A DNA stretch of 64,000 nucleotides, taken from Physcomitrium patens. Taxonomy: Eukaryota > Streptophyta > Bryopsida > Funariales > Funariaceae. The stretch spans positions 6,275,396-6,339,395 of the forward strand of contig NC_037267.1 in NCBI RefSeq assembly GCF_000002425.4. Direction: 5' to 3'. Below the pieces are notes generated by a model that saw nothing but the letters and a program-made list of their open reading frames with translations, was not told the DNA's origin and did no database searches. Positions within the stretch are counted from its first letter, which is position 1, and every line of letters begins with the position of its first letter. This document shows, piece after piece, positions 23,522 through 35,066 of this stretch. Position numbers and translations under genes: made by a program.

Positions 23522-24081
23522 TGTCAAGGACAAGAACTCAATGGAAAAATAATTCAGAGAAGTGAGCCTTCACTCAAAGAAAGGTAACAAAATATAAATA
23601 AACAAGTATGTATATTGAAAGAGAAACTGGGATGGCTATTGCCACAAGACAAGAAACTAAAGACTCTTGAACCTAGACTAGAAGTAAGAAAGGAGTTGAC
23701 AAGAGTGAAGAAGCCTTCACTCTTGTCTCTACATATACTATCTAACTAGGGGCTACATGGCGACGTTCTATAGGACCTCCAATATGTGTTGACTTTGTAG
23801 GACACATGCCTTGACTTACAAGACAAGTTTTTCTACGTGTGGGCCACATAGTTAGCTTGATCTTCAAGCTAACAGCATGTGTGGCACATGGCCAACTTGT
23901 TGATCACGTTTCTAATCCAAAAAATCAATTAAAGACACCTATGAAGTCAAAGCAGTGTCTAGGAAGTTTCTAGGAAGCTTCTATATTAAATATTACAGAA
24001 TTAACTTACTTTTATCTACTTTTACTTACTTCTACCTATTTCTATATGTAATTATTAGCTTACATGATTATGGCCGTGACA
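23522..24081 (-). repeat. A1 5' LTR
   Basis: A 560-bp LTR next to the target repeat CGCAT at 24082. Inside the element, directly after the LTR, lies ATTGACAAGAGTACAC in element orientation, complementary to the R region of the same LTR. Confidence 0.9.
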
Positions 24082-24359
24082 CGCATACTTGTAAATGCAA
24101 AAGCTTGATTATACTTTCGAATGGATTTAAGGAACTCTCGAGATTTAGGTGTTGTGCCTATATAAAGCTCATTGAGCATTGGATGGACAATGGGGTGATT
24201 AACATGTTCATTGGCAATTTTGCCATTGTAACAACAAATGGTATTTTTTTCTTTTTTAAAACAAAAAGCCAAATATTTTGGACATTGGATGCACATTGAT
24301 CCAACACTATCAACATTGACATCTACAAAATTATCAATGGTAGACAAAGCACGAGCCAT
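24082..24359 (-). pseudogene. Helitron RepHel N-terminus
   Basis: The first 93 or so codons of the RepHel gene, from ATG at 24359 to the A1 insertion. It includes a Cys-rich start (CIQCPKYLAFCFKKE, then ICCYNGKI) typical of Helitron N-termini, and ends in the conserved FAFTSM segment, where A1 is inserted. In phase with 17979-14260 once A1 and one CGCAT are discounted: 4050 nt or about 1349 codons, a normal RepHel length. Confidence 0.85.
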
Positions 24360-24734
24360 TCTCTAGAAAGATGACAATATAATAAAAAAAGTGGAATTTA
24401 GGATAGGAGAATGAAGACCCTATCATAAATTCTAAACTCCTTAAAGATAAAAAGATATATCAATAAATAGGATTTAATGTAGGATAGAAGAAATCCTATC
24501 CTAAATCCTAAACTCCATAAAGATTGATAAAATTGATAAGAAAAAGTAGAGTTTAATGTAGAATAACAAAAATCCTAATGTGAATCCCAAACCATTTCAA
24601 AACTCACAAAAGTAAGGTTTTTGATAGTACCTTTGTAAGCTTGTGCTCTAAGAAAGTTGCACCTTTTGATGAAATTTCACTCCACTCTAAAAAGTTTACG
24701 TTCAATGCACTACACTTCAAAGAAAAAAAATAGA
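24360..24734 (-). other. Helitron 5' leader with subterminal repeats
   Basis: Non-coding DNA between the gene and the TC terminus. At 24391-24600 it has three imperfect copies, about 80-90 bp apart, of a motif like AATCCTATCCTAAATCCTAAACTCC followed by AAAGAT. Such repeats could be promoter or Rep-binding sites, which is a guess. Confidence 0.5.
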
Positions 24735-24765
24735 TTAGGTTGGCGCTTGCTTTGCAACACATTCG
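24735..24765 (-). mobile_element. 3' end of a second Helitron abutting the first
   Basis: The text TTAGGTTGGCGCTTGCTTTG at 24735 and the bases after it copy the terminal hairpin region at 13824-13851 in the same orientation. In minus orientation it ends CTAA at 24735, and the next bases are the TCTA start of the first Helitron. The rest of this second element would extend upward from 24735; its 5' end was not found. Confidence 0.6.
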
Positions 24766-25054
24766 TAGCCAAGAGGTATTGATCTAACACAAAAAAAACA
24801 TGCATGAAAACAAATGTGATGAACATATTCTCAAGCCATACTTTACCTCCAAAGTTTAGACTCTAAATTTTTTTTTTTGAAGACACTTAAAAATGTCAAT
24901 TTTTGAAAACTTTTGTCACAAATCATTTTCTTTCCTACTAAATGAAAATGCACTTAAAAAGTCCAAATCCGAAGTCGGAATTCAAAAATAATTAGTATTT
25001 TGGAAGATATTAACTCACTGTTAAATGAATTCTGCCCAAAATACAGTTTCATCC

Positions 25055-25165
25055 ACAGTGGATGAAAAATCACATAGTAGATGAAAACCATGCAGTGGAT
25101 GAAAAAATATAGTGGATGAAAAATCACGCAGTGGATGAAAAATTACAGCGGATGAAAAATTATTG
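25055..25165. repeat. Tandem repeat of about 20 bp, GTGGATGAAAAATCA-like
   Basis: Six to seven imperfect copies of (G)CAGTGGATGAAAAATCA with units of roughly 16-22 bp. There is no associated gene. Confidence 0.7.
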
Positions 25166-25435
25166 GGCAAAAAAAAATAAATAAAAGTTAAAAAAATAAA
25201 AGTAAAAGTTTTGGCGATGTGCACATCACAGAATAGCAGCTGCTCGTTTTTGAGTCCTTGATGTTTTTCGTTTTTTGTTTGGTTTTTTGCAACTAAAACC
25301 ACTAAATTTCAACTTGATTTTATGATTACCCAAAATCAAAAATTACCAAAAATTTCAATCTTTCAAAACCTTTCAATCTTTCACAATCTTGCAAAAATTG
25401 CAATCTCACCTCAAATTTCTTGAACAATCTCTACA

Positions 25436-25575
25436 ACTTGAACTTTGTAACTCCAACTCCAACTCCAACTTTGTATTCAAACCTCCAAGATCACATCAAC
25501 CAACTCCAACTCCAACTTCACAACTTACAACTTCCAACTTACAACTTTCAACTTACAACTCACAATTTACAACTC
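25436..25575. repeat. CCAACT / ACTTACAACTT low-complexity tract
   Basis: Short tandem repeats of CCAACT and AACTTACAACTTCC. The ORFs at 25389-25686 are products of this tract. Confidence 0.7.
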
Positions 25576-25779
25576 AATCTTGAAGTGCACAATCCAAAAA
25601 ATGTTTTGAACATCAAATTTGTAATCAAGAGCTTCAAAATTGTAATCAAGAGTTTCAAATTTGTTTTGGATAAGCTCAAATTGTAAAACATACTTTGGAT
25701 TGCACACATTCATAAACTCAACGTTCAAATTTAAAAACCGTGCAGTAATAAACGGAGCAGTCAACCGTGCAGTCAACAA

Positions 25780-25900
25780 ACGTAAAAGTAAAAGTAAAAG
25801 TCACAGCCATAGTAAAAGTAAAAGTCACAGTAAATGTAAAAGTAAAAATCATAATAAAGATAAAAGTAAAAAGTCACAGTAAAAGGAAAAGGAAAAAGAA
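25780..25900. repeat. AGTAAA-type minisatellite
   Basis: Repeats of AGTAAAAGTAAAAGTCACAG with variants. The Lys/Ser-rich ORF at 25661-25882 comes from this tract and is not a gene. Confidence 0.7.
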
Positions 25901-28046
25901 AAGTATAGTTGACTTTTGATAGGGCTTATGATTTTAGTAGTATGATAGAGTCATAGTAGAAATTTAGGAATATAGGCCAAAAATACATTTGAAGAAATTT
26001 TTTATTATATTAGACACATCAAGGATTATCTTTAAATAAGAATTTTAACTTCAATAAAATTACTACCTCTTTTCTTTATAATTACCTTTTTTATGGCCAA
26101 TCTCTAGGGGTTCAAACAATTTAATCACCTTTTTGTCTATTATATCCATCTTATTCATAGATTTAGTATACTTATAAGGATTTTTTTTTTTTAAATATTA
26201 ATTTTTTTAATTAAAAAAATTTAAAAACAAATAAATTAATAAGATTTTTTTTACCTTTTTTTTTAGAAGTTCTTGAAATATTAGATTGAAAAAAAATTCT
26301 TAAAAAATAAGAAATCAAGAGTTAAGATAAGAAACCTATAAAGAAAATGCAAAAAAAAAAACTTTATTTACTCTTTTCAATTAATTTTTATTTTAATATT
26401 TTTTAAGCTTTAAAAAATTAGAGTATAGAATAAGAAATTGAAGCAACAAACAAGAAATTGGAGCAAATTTATAAAAAATATTTGATGCTTTGAATTTATT
26501 AATTTTTTTAGAATTCCATACTTAAATTGACTAATATAATAATATCTATGTTGATTGTTTTTATTTCTCATCACAAGATGAAATCTTGTGCTATTACTGC
26601 AATACATCTTGTGCATCTTAAATAGACAAAAATAATTTTTAAATTCAAAAATGAAAAAATCTGAAAATTTGAATGATTAACTTTTTACAATATGCTTGTA
26701 ATGACGTGTACATGAATATACAAAATATCAATAGATCTATCCCATTAAAAAGAATCTTGTAAAAATATGTGCTTCCATAGTTAATGAGGCCTCACAAAAT
26801 AGGCAATCATAACATTCTTTTGTAAGTATTTTATTTCTTTCTTCACTTATATTTCATCAATTAAATCTTTTAAGATATATTTTTGTACCAAAAATCTAAT
26901 AAAATTGCAAAAAATCCATTTAAAAATTATTTACTTATTGTTACACTAAATGAGTGAATAGGTACAATTTTATTTATATTTATGCTTAATCCAATGTCAA
27001 CTTAAATGCTCACTGTAGCTTACAAGGTGGCAAAATTCAATTTTATCAAGGTTTTAAAATCTTCTTCTAAAAATTCTCAAATAATTTTAAATAAATTTTA
27101 AATAAATTTTAAAAAATCTTATAGTTTTTTTAATGCTAGTATCTATTTAAAGTTATAATTTTTTACCTTGATGATTTTTTATAGTAATAAAAACAATTTA
27201 AATCCTTTAAAAATATTATTTTTTATATAATTAATTATAAAGATATAAAGTTCTTTTTCATGATTCTTCTAACTACTAATTAATCATTGATAGGATTTTT
27301 GTAAGTAATACATATATATATAATAGGCCAATGAAGATATTAATTTTAGTAACTAATCCTTAAGACTTAATAATCAGTACAAATATTGAATGAACTAAGA
27401 TAATTACCTCTAAGTTTTATTAAGACTCTATTTTTATAACTTTTTTCCTAATACGACTTTTGTAACTTATAAATACTTTTAAATTCTAATAAATACTTAA
27501 ATCGTCAAAAAGAATTTATAATCTTAATATCTATATAATTAAATGACTTAAAATTATATTTTTAATCAATCATCTAATTAAGATGCATTAATGGAGCTCT
27601 TATGATTTTAAAAATAGTAGAACAAGATTTTTACCTTTGCTTATGAATATATTTTTTATTATATTTATTATTATATTAGAAATGAGTGACTTGATCACTA
27701 GATTACTATCATTATTAAAAATATTAATAAATATGAGTATGAGATCTTTCAAAATATATATATTAATAATATCAAGATGAATATTAAATACTATGATATA
27801 ATCATGAATGTTAATTATCTTAAAAACTTATTTATCTTGTATATTATAAAATGCTTTTATAAATTTATCTTGTATTTCATATGTAAAAAGCATCAAATTT
27901 TTTGAGGTCATAAGATGTACTTGTCAACATCAAAGAATACATTACATTCCTATCTAAATAGAAATGGCAATATACAAAATATATTCATCTTATTTCTATC
28001 AAAATTTGTATTGAATGCATTGTTTCTTATAGTACAAGAATCAAAC

Positions 28047-28632
28047 ATTTGGGTGCTTGTACTGTTTTCGGAATATTGCTCCTATCCTTCCTCCTTTCTT
28101 TTTTTGTAAGCAATCCCACCGCATCTTCAACGTTCTTCCACTTCGTTGTCAATCCTTCATCTTCTTCTTTGTCTTCAAGAAGGGGTTCTAATTTCTCTTG
28201 CAATTCTCCATCAGCAGCTTGAAGAAATAGATCAACTTTGTTCGGCTCCAATGTCAATTTTTCTACCTTCGATAATTGAGAGTACTGCCTCTCAAATTCC
28301 CTTAGTAGCTCTGTTGCTTGCAAATTCTTATTGGGCCATTCAATCCATCCCAGAAACAGCTTCTTAGTAACGCGATCAGCATCTTCCAAGAAATATTCGT
28401 CTTTCAATGCATGTGAAAAATCCTCTCATGAATTCCCACAACGATCTGTAATCGATGTAATGTGGTCTCTTATCTCCAGTATTGTGGCAAGTCCAAATAG
28501 TGCAACCATTTTCTTCTCAGAAACCCGATTTAATTCCATTTCACGAACATAACATCTTAAATACCTTGAAATATTCCTCCCATCAAATTGATCAATTTTA
28601 TTGACCACTGCTTGCAATGCTTTGGTTGCCAA
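28047..28632 (-). pseudogene. B2 gag fragment
   Basis: This matches codons of the B1 gag from its start (MATKALQAVVNKIDQFDGR) to about the knuckle-preceding Lys/Arg-rich segment. It contains one stop near 28424 between the open pieces 28632-28426 and 28407-28027. The start here is 5 codons further upstream than the ATG usable in B1, where a TAA is present at 1860-1862. Beyond 28047 the reading is no longer gag. Confidence 0.8.
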
Positions 28633-29277
28633 AGCTTCCTTTCGATCATTGCTTTGCTGTTGCTACATTGACAATGAGAAGGCTTGAAACAAACTAGCAA
28701 TAGACGGATCCATGTGCATACCTTGTCCTTTAGAAGACTCCCCACCAGAAACTTCTCCCAAAAATCCTTCAAAATTTATATTTTCGTTTTCCATAAAAAT
28801 AAAGATAAAATCAACCGAAATCTAATACCTTCTACCTCAAGCTTTCACGTCAGGTTCACCACTTATGTCGTATTACGTGCTTTCCTGCTCGAGAACGCGC
28901 CGGGCGTCTGGCTGTAGAAGGTAGTATGGAGATTCGCCGATAGTCAAGCAGTCTATCAGTTTTTGACTGCTGGAATATAAACGATTGCAACAATGTACCG
29001 TAAATCTATACTGATGCTCTTCGACTGCTTGTCGAAGTCTTTTTTTTGCCCCAGCCGATAGGTCTCTAGACGTTACAGAGAACCCCGAACAACCCAAACT
29101 GTTAATCTTCAATACCCCTTTGTACTTACGATCTTGTATCCACTGACTATCCTGTTAGATTAACCCAATAAATTTCATTCACTCCGCATACTCAATCCTA
29201 TAGACACCCCTTTAATCACAGACGTAACTCGATTTTATAAAACAGTCAAGAGTATTCAAACCCACTTCATTTAAAAA

Positions 29278-29290
29278 TCCCGATTCACCA
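29278..29290 (-). promoter_or_regulatory. Candidate primer-binding site of B2
   Basis: Same motif TGGTGAATCGGGA in minus orientation as in B1 at 2513-2525, adjacent to the LTR. Conservation in both copies supports it as a functional site of the family. Confidence 0.45.
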
Positions 29291-30233
29291 TTACAACACT
29301 AACTTCAGCAGCGATTGCCTCAGTCTTCCCAAAACTCTACGAAGAAGAAAAATCCAAATTCTATGTCTTTCCAAAACTCTACGAAGAAGAAAAATCCAAA
29401 TTCTATGTCTTTCCTTCCCCGACCCGAAGCATGAAGCTCCTCTCTCTAATTCCCTTGATCTTCCAAAAACCTCCAATAAAAACCGAACTAGTAACCTTGC
29501 AAAAGCTTGAAAACTTGCTCCCCCCGATTCCTCCGAAAAAAAACCTTCCTCCCTCAAAACTATATCCCTCCCTAACCTTATCCTCTGAATTTCTTCAATC
29601 TTCCGTCTTAGATCCGGAATTGGCTCCCACCTCAAGCTTGGATCCGAAATTGGCTCTCGCCGTCAAGCTTTCTCCTCCATTTTTACCTTTAAGAAATTCA
29701 TTTACTGAAAACAACATTCCCTGAAACGGCACAGAGAATAGGACAGCCTGAAACAGAATCGAACCCCGTAATCGGGACCACATTGAGTCGTCCGACCAAT
29801 TCAGGTCCTATATTGGAGAAGATGCCCGTAGTAACCTGGATGTTCTCGTAATTGGGTCAAATTGGTCCTCGCGTCAGATTGGCTAAGACCCGTAGTAAGA
29901 CCTGGATTTTCCGTAATTAGACTGCATTGGGTTGACCGGCCAATTCAGGTCTCATATTGGATAAGAGGACCCGGATTGGATTATCGAAATTTGATCCAAT
30001 TGGCTCCTCCAACCCGTCGTGTGAATTGGTCCTTCTCTTCCTACTGACTCCCGTTATTGGAATCGAACGGAGCATTTCAGTATGCTCCGGCTAACTGTAA
30101 CGGAGTGACTGAACCTGACCACTCAGTATTTGTACTGGAGTTGGTTGATGCTCATAATATTCGAGGTAACTGAATATTAATAAAATTCCCCTTTCTTTTT
30201 ATTTTCACTGTATATTCGTGTTACAACACGACA
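29291..30233 (-). repeat. B2 LTR
   Basis: Copy of the B LTR. It contains a recent 46-bp tandem duplication at about 29326-29415 (CTCTACGAAGAAGAAAAATC units) and fewer of the CCGACCAATTCAGGTC units than B1. It ends CGTGTTACAACACGACA at 30233. Confidence 0.7.
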
Positions 30234-30239
30234 ATGCCA

Positions 30240-30520
30240 CAAGTGCGTACACAAGATCTTAGGGGATGTCATCTTGGGAATGAGTTTTGCAAATGTGGAC
30301 TGCGACTTGAGTGTCACCAAGAGGACCATTAGCGCCGAGCACAAGATCAGAATTAACACTATGGCATGTATCCTCGCCTACCAATTTTCCATGTGCATTA
30401 TAGAGGGTCACACACTTCGTAATCCACAGACGCCGAGGAAGTCCTTCGCACTCGGGAATTGCAAAACTGATGGATTCAGCGTCCTCAAAATCATCCCCTG
30501 ATGAATGAGCCATGTATGCT
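30240..30520 (-). pseudogene. Unidentified coding fragment, cut by B2
   Basis: The minus-strand frame reads AHSSGDDFEDAESISFAIPE, then a compact segment with LWITKCVTLYNAHGKLVGED, and is still open when it meets the B LTR at 30233. Composition and alternation of charged and hydrophobic residues look like real protein, and the base composition is that of the host block. The upstream end near 30520 is a guess from a possible splice acceptor; beyond it lies non-coding DNA with palindromes. I do not recognise the family. Confidence 0.4.
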
Positions 30521-30631
30521 TTGTATTCCGAAGCGTTTACGAGTCCTCTTGACAAAAACAACCACTTCATTAAAATGATGAAAGAAACCTTAAGCCAACA
30601 TCCAGACACAAGAGGCAGTATTCATACTTAT

Positions 30632-31935
30632 CAGATCGAGTTGATCTGATTAGCGGACATGTATGGATGAGAAAAAATTGTACAAAGCAAAACGATGAAC
30701 CGCATTTCAGTGAATGCCAATTTTCGAATGGCAGTGTACATCTCCGCACTAATAAGAATACGTGACACGTACATCAGCTCGAGTCGAGCTAATAATGGAT
30801 GTTAGAATTCACTCACAAGGACGTACCCGACGTCTAATTAAACCAGCTCAACTGAAGTTGATTATGGATATTGGTTCTGCAATATGAGGGCGTAATAGAG
30901 CACTCAGAAAATCAGCTCGACTTGAGCTGATTCAGATTATCAGTTATTTAAAAGAGGACGAACTAGACCTCACACAGAATAAGCTCGATTCGACTTGATT
31001 CTGGATACTGGTCTTCAATAACGAGGACAAACTGGACCTGTCATTGAATCAGCTCGAATGAAGCTGATTCTAGCTGTTAGTTTTCTTTAACGAGGATGTT
31101 CTGGACCTCTCAGAGAATCAGCTTGACTCGATCTGATTCTAAACGTTTGTTTTCAGTATCGATGACGTAATACACCTCTCAGAGAATCAGCTCGACTCGA
31201 GCTGATTGTTGACATTAATACTTTTGAATGAAGATGTAATGGACGTCTCAGAGAATCAACTCGACTCGAGCTGATTTTAGATTTTTGAAAACAATAAAAA
31301 TGACGAACTGGACCATTCATAGAATCATCTCAACTTGAGCTCATTCTATACAAAAAAATTTAATAACAAGGACGCATAGGACCTTTCAGAAAATATGGAC
31401 CTCTTAAAGAATCAGCTCGGCTGGATCTGATTCTGAACGATTGTTTTTAGTACCGAGGATGTAAATTACCTCTCATAGAATCAGCTCGACTCGAGCTGAT
31501 TGTTGACCTTAATACTATTAAATGAAGACGCACACGACGTCTCTGAGAATCAGCTCGACTCGAGCTGATTCTAGATAACAGTTTTCAATAACAAGGACGT
31601 ATTGGACCAATCAAAAATTTTGGACCTCTCATAGAATCAGCTCGACTCGATCTGATTCTGAACGTTTGTTTTCAATATCGACGACGTAATACACCTCTCA
31701 GAGGATCAGCTCGACTCGAGCTGATTGTTGACATTAATACCTTTGAATGAAGACTTACTGGACGTCTCAGAGAATCAACTCGACTCGAGCTGATTTTAGG
31801 TGATTGTATTCAATAACAATGACGCAGTGGACCTTTCATAGAATCAGCTCTACTCCAAGTGATTCTTGACAATAGTTTTGAACAACGAAGACGTATTGGA
31901 CCTTTCACAAAATCAGCTCGAGTCGAGCTGATTTC
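30632..31935. repeat. Palindrome array 1, about 18 units, period near 67 bp
   Basis: Each unit has an odd palindrome: arm AATCAGCTCGA, one central base, then the reverse complement of the arm, with substitutions in some units. Units are mostly 65-70 bp apart, sometimes about 90. The DNA between them is semi-conserved (a GACGTA..GGAC.TCTCAGAG phrase before each palindrome) but otherwise varies. Clear palindromes start near 30912, 31117, 31186, 31253, 31480, 31546, 31636, 31704, 31771 and 31910. Confidence 0.9.
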
Positions 31936-33291
31936 CATAGCACATATTATAAATTATCAGAGAGACACAGTTATAAAGTGAGTCATCTGCACTATTACGG
32001 AATTGTATGGGTACGTGTTACTGTAGCAGGACAAGATTGTACCGAATTCTGGATGAACAGTACTATATTGAAAAAAAATGCCCCTCCGCATCATTAGGTC
32101 ATTGCAGGACCTCACTCGCCAAAAATGTAATAAACGAGAGCACAAAGAGAAGACTAATCCATACATTACTCTTGCTGGGGGATAACCGCAACAGCCCAAA
32201 CGGCTGGACATGAAGACGTACAAAACATAAGAAGAAAACCAACACAATGGGCAACATCGGAACCCGCTTCAATTCAGACATGGAAGCTCACCTAAAAATT
32301 GGAAATTGTAAGTACAGAGAATGAGAGCAAAATTAATTCTAGCGCTCGTGCATTATCAATCGTAAGTAGACAAACCAAGGGACGTTCAGAGGGCATACCA
32401 CTTGGACACTGGAGGTCGACTAAGCTGCCAAATCGAAGAACGTAGCTAGTGTGCGAGCAAAGAGGAATGCAAAACACAGGATTGACATCGGCAGAACTGA
32501 CTCTGCGGGAATGCAGTCAACACAGCCCACCTACCCTGGGCACGATGTTATCCACCGTCAATCCTCCACAGCAGATCTGAACCGTCCATTACAATAGACA
32601 GGGGCAATGCCAAGGATCCAGGCACGGTTCGATACTTGGATGTCGAGGGTATGTTGCTACGGGGCAGGACTCTGTGAAGAATTGATGCTGACAGGACATC
32701 AATCGGGATGTGGGATGCGGATTTCTAAAACGTTCATATTTCAAGTTCAATTTTGTATGCTACTTCATATATCAATTATCTTGCTATGACATTTTATTCT
32801 TTGATAAGTGATAAAATGATTATATGAAAGAAGGACAAGTGAATTACTTGTTCGTTTAATCCTTCATTGCAAATGTGTGCATACCTCTAAAAGTAAATAT
32901 GCTTCAGATATTTTATGTGTCGATATGTAATCATCTTAAATGCATAGCATTGACTATATTTATATGATTATGTGGTAAAAGAAAAACTAAAATAAAACAT
33001 ATTAAGTAATAGTCCTTGTATTATGCATATCTTGTATAAATTATTGCGCATGTCAATAATATCAACATTCGTTAAATTGAGTCTTTTCATAGTCTTAATT
33101 TAATAGTGATCTTATATCTGTAATTGATTTTTTGATTGATCTTATATTTTTAATTGAAATTTTTATTATAGATGGAAAAGTTATCCTCGACTTGAGATTA
33201 ATTTATAAAAAGAAAGGATAATTTAAAATAATAAAGGATAATTTATAAACATGATATGAATATATTATGGAATTTTGAAGTTTGTAGGTTA
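31936..33291. other. No gene recognised between array 1 and A2
   Basis: The first 800 bp keep the composition of the host block, the last 500 bp are AT-rich. ORFs of 60-96 codons on both strands (32007-32281, 32292-32477, 32607-32789) show no motif and overlap each other, so I do not call them. Confidence 0.5.
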
Positions 33292-33843
33292 TGTCATGGC
33301 CATAATCATGTAAGCTAATAATAACATATAGAAATAGGTAGAAGTAAGTAAAAGTAGATAAAAGTAAACTAATTCTATAATATTTAATATAAAAGCTTCC
33401 TAGAAACTTCCTAGACGCTGCTTTGACTTCATAGGTGTCTTTAATTGACTTTTTGGATTAGAAACGTGGTCAACAAGTTGGCCATGTGCCACACATGTTG
33501 TTAGCTTGAAGATCAAGCTAACTATGTGGCCCACACGTAGAAAAACTTGCCTTGTAAGTCAAGGCATGTGTCCTACAAAGTCAACACATATTGGAGGTCC
33601 TATAGAACGTCGGCACGTAGCCCTTAGTTAGATAGTATATATAGAGACAAGAGTGAAGGCTTCTTCACTCTTGTCAACTCCTTTCTTGCTTCTAGTCCAG
33701 GTTCAAGAGTCTTTAGTTTCTTGTCTTCTGGCAATAGCCATTCTAGTTTCCTTTTAATATATCTACTTGTTTATATTTTGACTTGTTATATCGAGATAGC
33801 CTTTTGGTGTATATTTTCCCTCATAGAGTCTTTGTCCTTGACA
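33292..33843 (+). repeat. A2 5' LTR
   Basis: Starts TGTCATGGCCATAATC, ends CCTTGACA. A TATA motif (TATATATA) near 33647 is followed by the inverted repeat GACAAGAGTGAAG / CTTCACTCTTGTC. The sequence after the LTR, ATTGACAAGAGTACAC, complements the right arm. Confidence 0.9.
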
Positions 33844-34055
33844 GATTGACAAGAGTACACTTACAATATCAGAGCTTTATTTTTTCTTGAGTAAGAGTGG
33901 ATTACTCCTTTCTCTTGACAAGACATAAGCATATTAGAAGTTTGCGGATTATCCACTTCTAAACTGATATTGTTCTTAGTATCTTCTTTATTATCAAGTC
34001 TTTCTTTTCTTTTGTCTTGAGCAATATCAAACAAATTTTTCTTCTTAGTGTCATT

Positions 34056-35061
34056 ATGGCAGAGCTTGTTAAAATGAAGAGTGCAATGGCACAAATGCAA
34101 GAGCAAATGAGGGAGTTAATGCTTGCGATGCATCAACTCAATTCACTAACACATGAAAGAACAAGAATAGCAGAAAGTGGAGATATAGAGATGATCGAAG
34201 CTGCTTCAACATCTACAACAAATCACGTTCCTTCTCCAATTGTACAACACACTATAAGCACTAGAGAACCAAGAATTACCTTACTTGAGAAATTTGATGG
34301 TACGAGATCAAAGTTTCGATGGTTCATCAATCAAGTATAATTGGCAATTGAACTTCAACCGCAAAGCTATCCAACTCTAGGATCACAAGTCAGGTTTATT
34401 GGCACTCTACTTTCTGGTTCTGCATTATCGTGGTTTTCGTCTTTTCTTGAACAACGAAATCTAATATTGGACAATTTGAAAGATTTTTTGGCAGAGTTTC
34501 GATCTATGTATGGTGAACACGATGCAACTCGTGTTGCAACAAATAAGATCCGAATTCTGCGACAAGAAAATCGCTCAGTAACAGTATATGCTTTACAATT
34601 TCGACAACTTGTAATTGACATCAAGTGGGATGATGCTGCACTCATCAGTCAATTTGTTTATGGATTGCAATACGAAGTAAAGAAATTGATGCTCAACTTA
34701 TCTGATCCTCAAACTTTGAGTCAAGCAATCGATTTTGCGGTAAAATGTGATAATCGAATTTTCGAATTTTGATCCGAGAATCATTCACGGGAACCTCAAC
34801 GTTATTACTCAATGGCAACATCAACATCTTTGCAAAATGTACATTCAGAATTAGAAGACATGCAAATTGACGCGGTACGTTTTAAACCCCTAACTGAGTA
34901 AAAAAAAGATTCGTCGTCGTCAAGAAGGATTATGTTTATATTACAGAGAACCTAAGCACACTGTTCAACATTGTCCAAAGAAACGACGCAACTATAAAAT
35001 GAGGGGTACGACGGTCAAAGAAGACAACATGTCGGAAAATGGATTCGTCCAGCTACAATAG
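34056..35061 (+). pseudogene. A2 gag
   Basis: Starts MAELVKMKSAMAQMQEQMRELM at 34056. TAA at 34338-34340 and TGA at 34770-34772 replace Gln and Arg codons kept in A3. An extra run of A near 34902-34910 shifts the frame shortly before the zinc knuckle, which here has a Tyr for its second Cys (CLYYREPKHTVQHC). The order of motifs is the same as in A3. Confidence 0.85.
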
Positions 35062-35066
35062 GGACC

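Larger units (their letters stand above)
18037..24081 (-). mobile_element. Family A chromovirus A1, full length, inside the Helitron
   Basis: A 6045-bp minus-strand Ty3/gypsy element with LTRs at 18037-18597 and 23522-24081. It is flanked by the exact 5-bp target duplication CGCAT (18032-18036 and 24082-24086). Removing the element and one CGCAT brings the two parts of the Helitron gene into the same frame. Gag and pol are decayed. About 440 bp between pol and the polypurine tract, with most of the third ORF, are missing relative to A2 and A3. Confidence 0.95.
13824..24734 (-). mobile_element. Autonomous-type Helitron, interrupted by chromovirus A1
   Basis: On the minus strand the element begins TCTATTTTTTTTC at 24734 and ends CTAG at 13824, with A on the 5' flank and T on the 3' flank, as expected for A/T target insertion without duplication. 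A short hairpin (GCG-C-TTGC, loop TTT, GCAA-CGC) lies at 13834-13851, just before the CTAG end. Between the termini is one RepHel gene (14260-24359). Without A1 and one target repeat the element is about 4.9 kb. Helitrons move by rolling-circle replication using the Rep and helicase domains. Confidence 0.85.
24766..28046. other. AT-rich DNA with simple repeats, no gene seen
   Basis: No coding region can be supported. The short ORFs are low-complexity readings. Three local repeat patches (25055-25165, 25436-25575, 25780-25900) are listed separately. Part of this may be the body of the second Helitron. It ends at the broken edge of the B2 gag at 28047. Confidence 0.55.
28047..30233 (-). mobile_element. 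Family B copy B2, truncated in gag
   Basis: A minus-strand B element with LTR (about 29291-30233), leader and the 5' part of gag. The gag breaks off at 28047, where matching to B1 stops and AT-rich DNA begins. The outer LTR end at 30233 directly abuts a minus-strand coding fragment of the host block, so B2 (or the deletion that truncated it) cut that gene. Confidence 0.8.

Noticed and set aside
25389..25882. Lys/Ser-rich and Gln/Leu-rich ORFs
   Set aside because: Produced by simple repeats; no protein-like complexity.
30632..31935. CRISPR-like look of palindromes with spacers
   Set aside because: The spacers share a conserved phrase and periods vary; there are no cas genes and the context is eukaryotic with introns.
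31957..32789. Small ORFs on both strands
   Set aside because: Overlapping, unsupported by motifs or splice signals.
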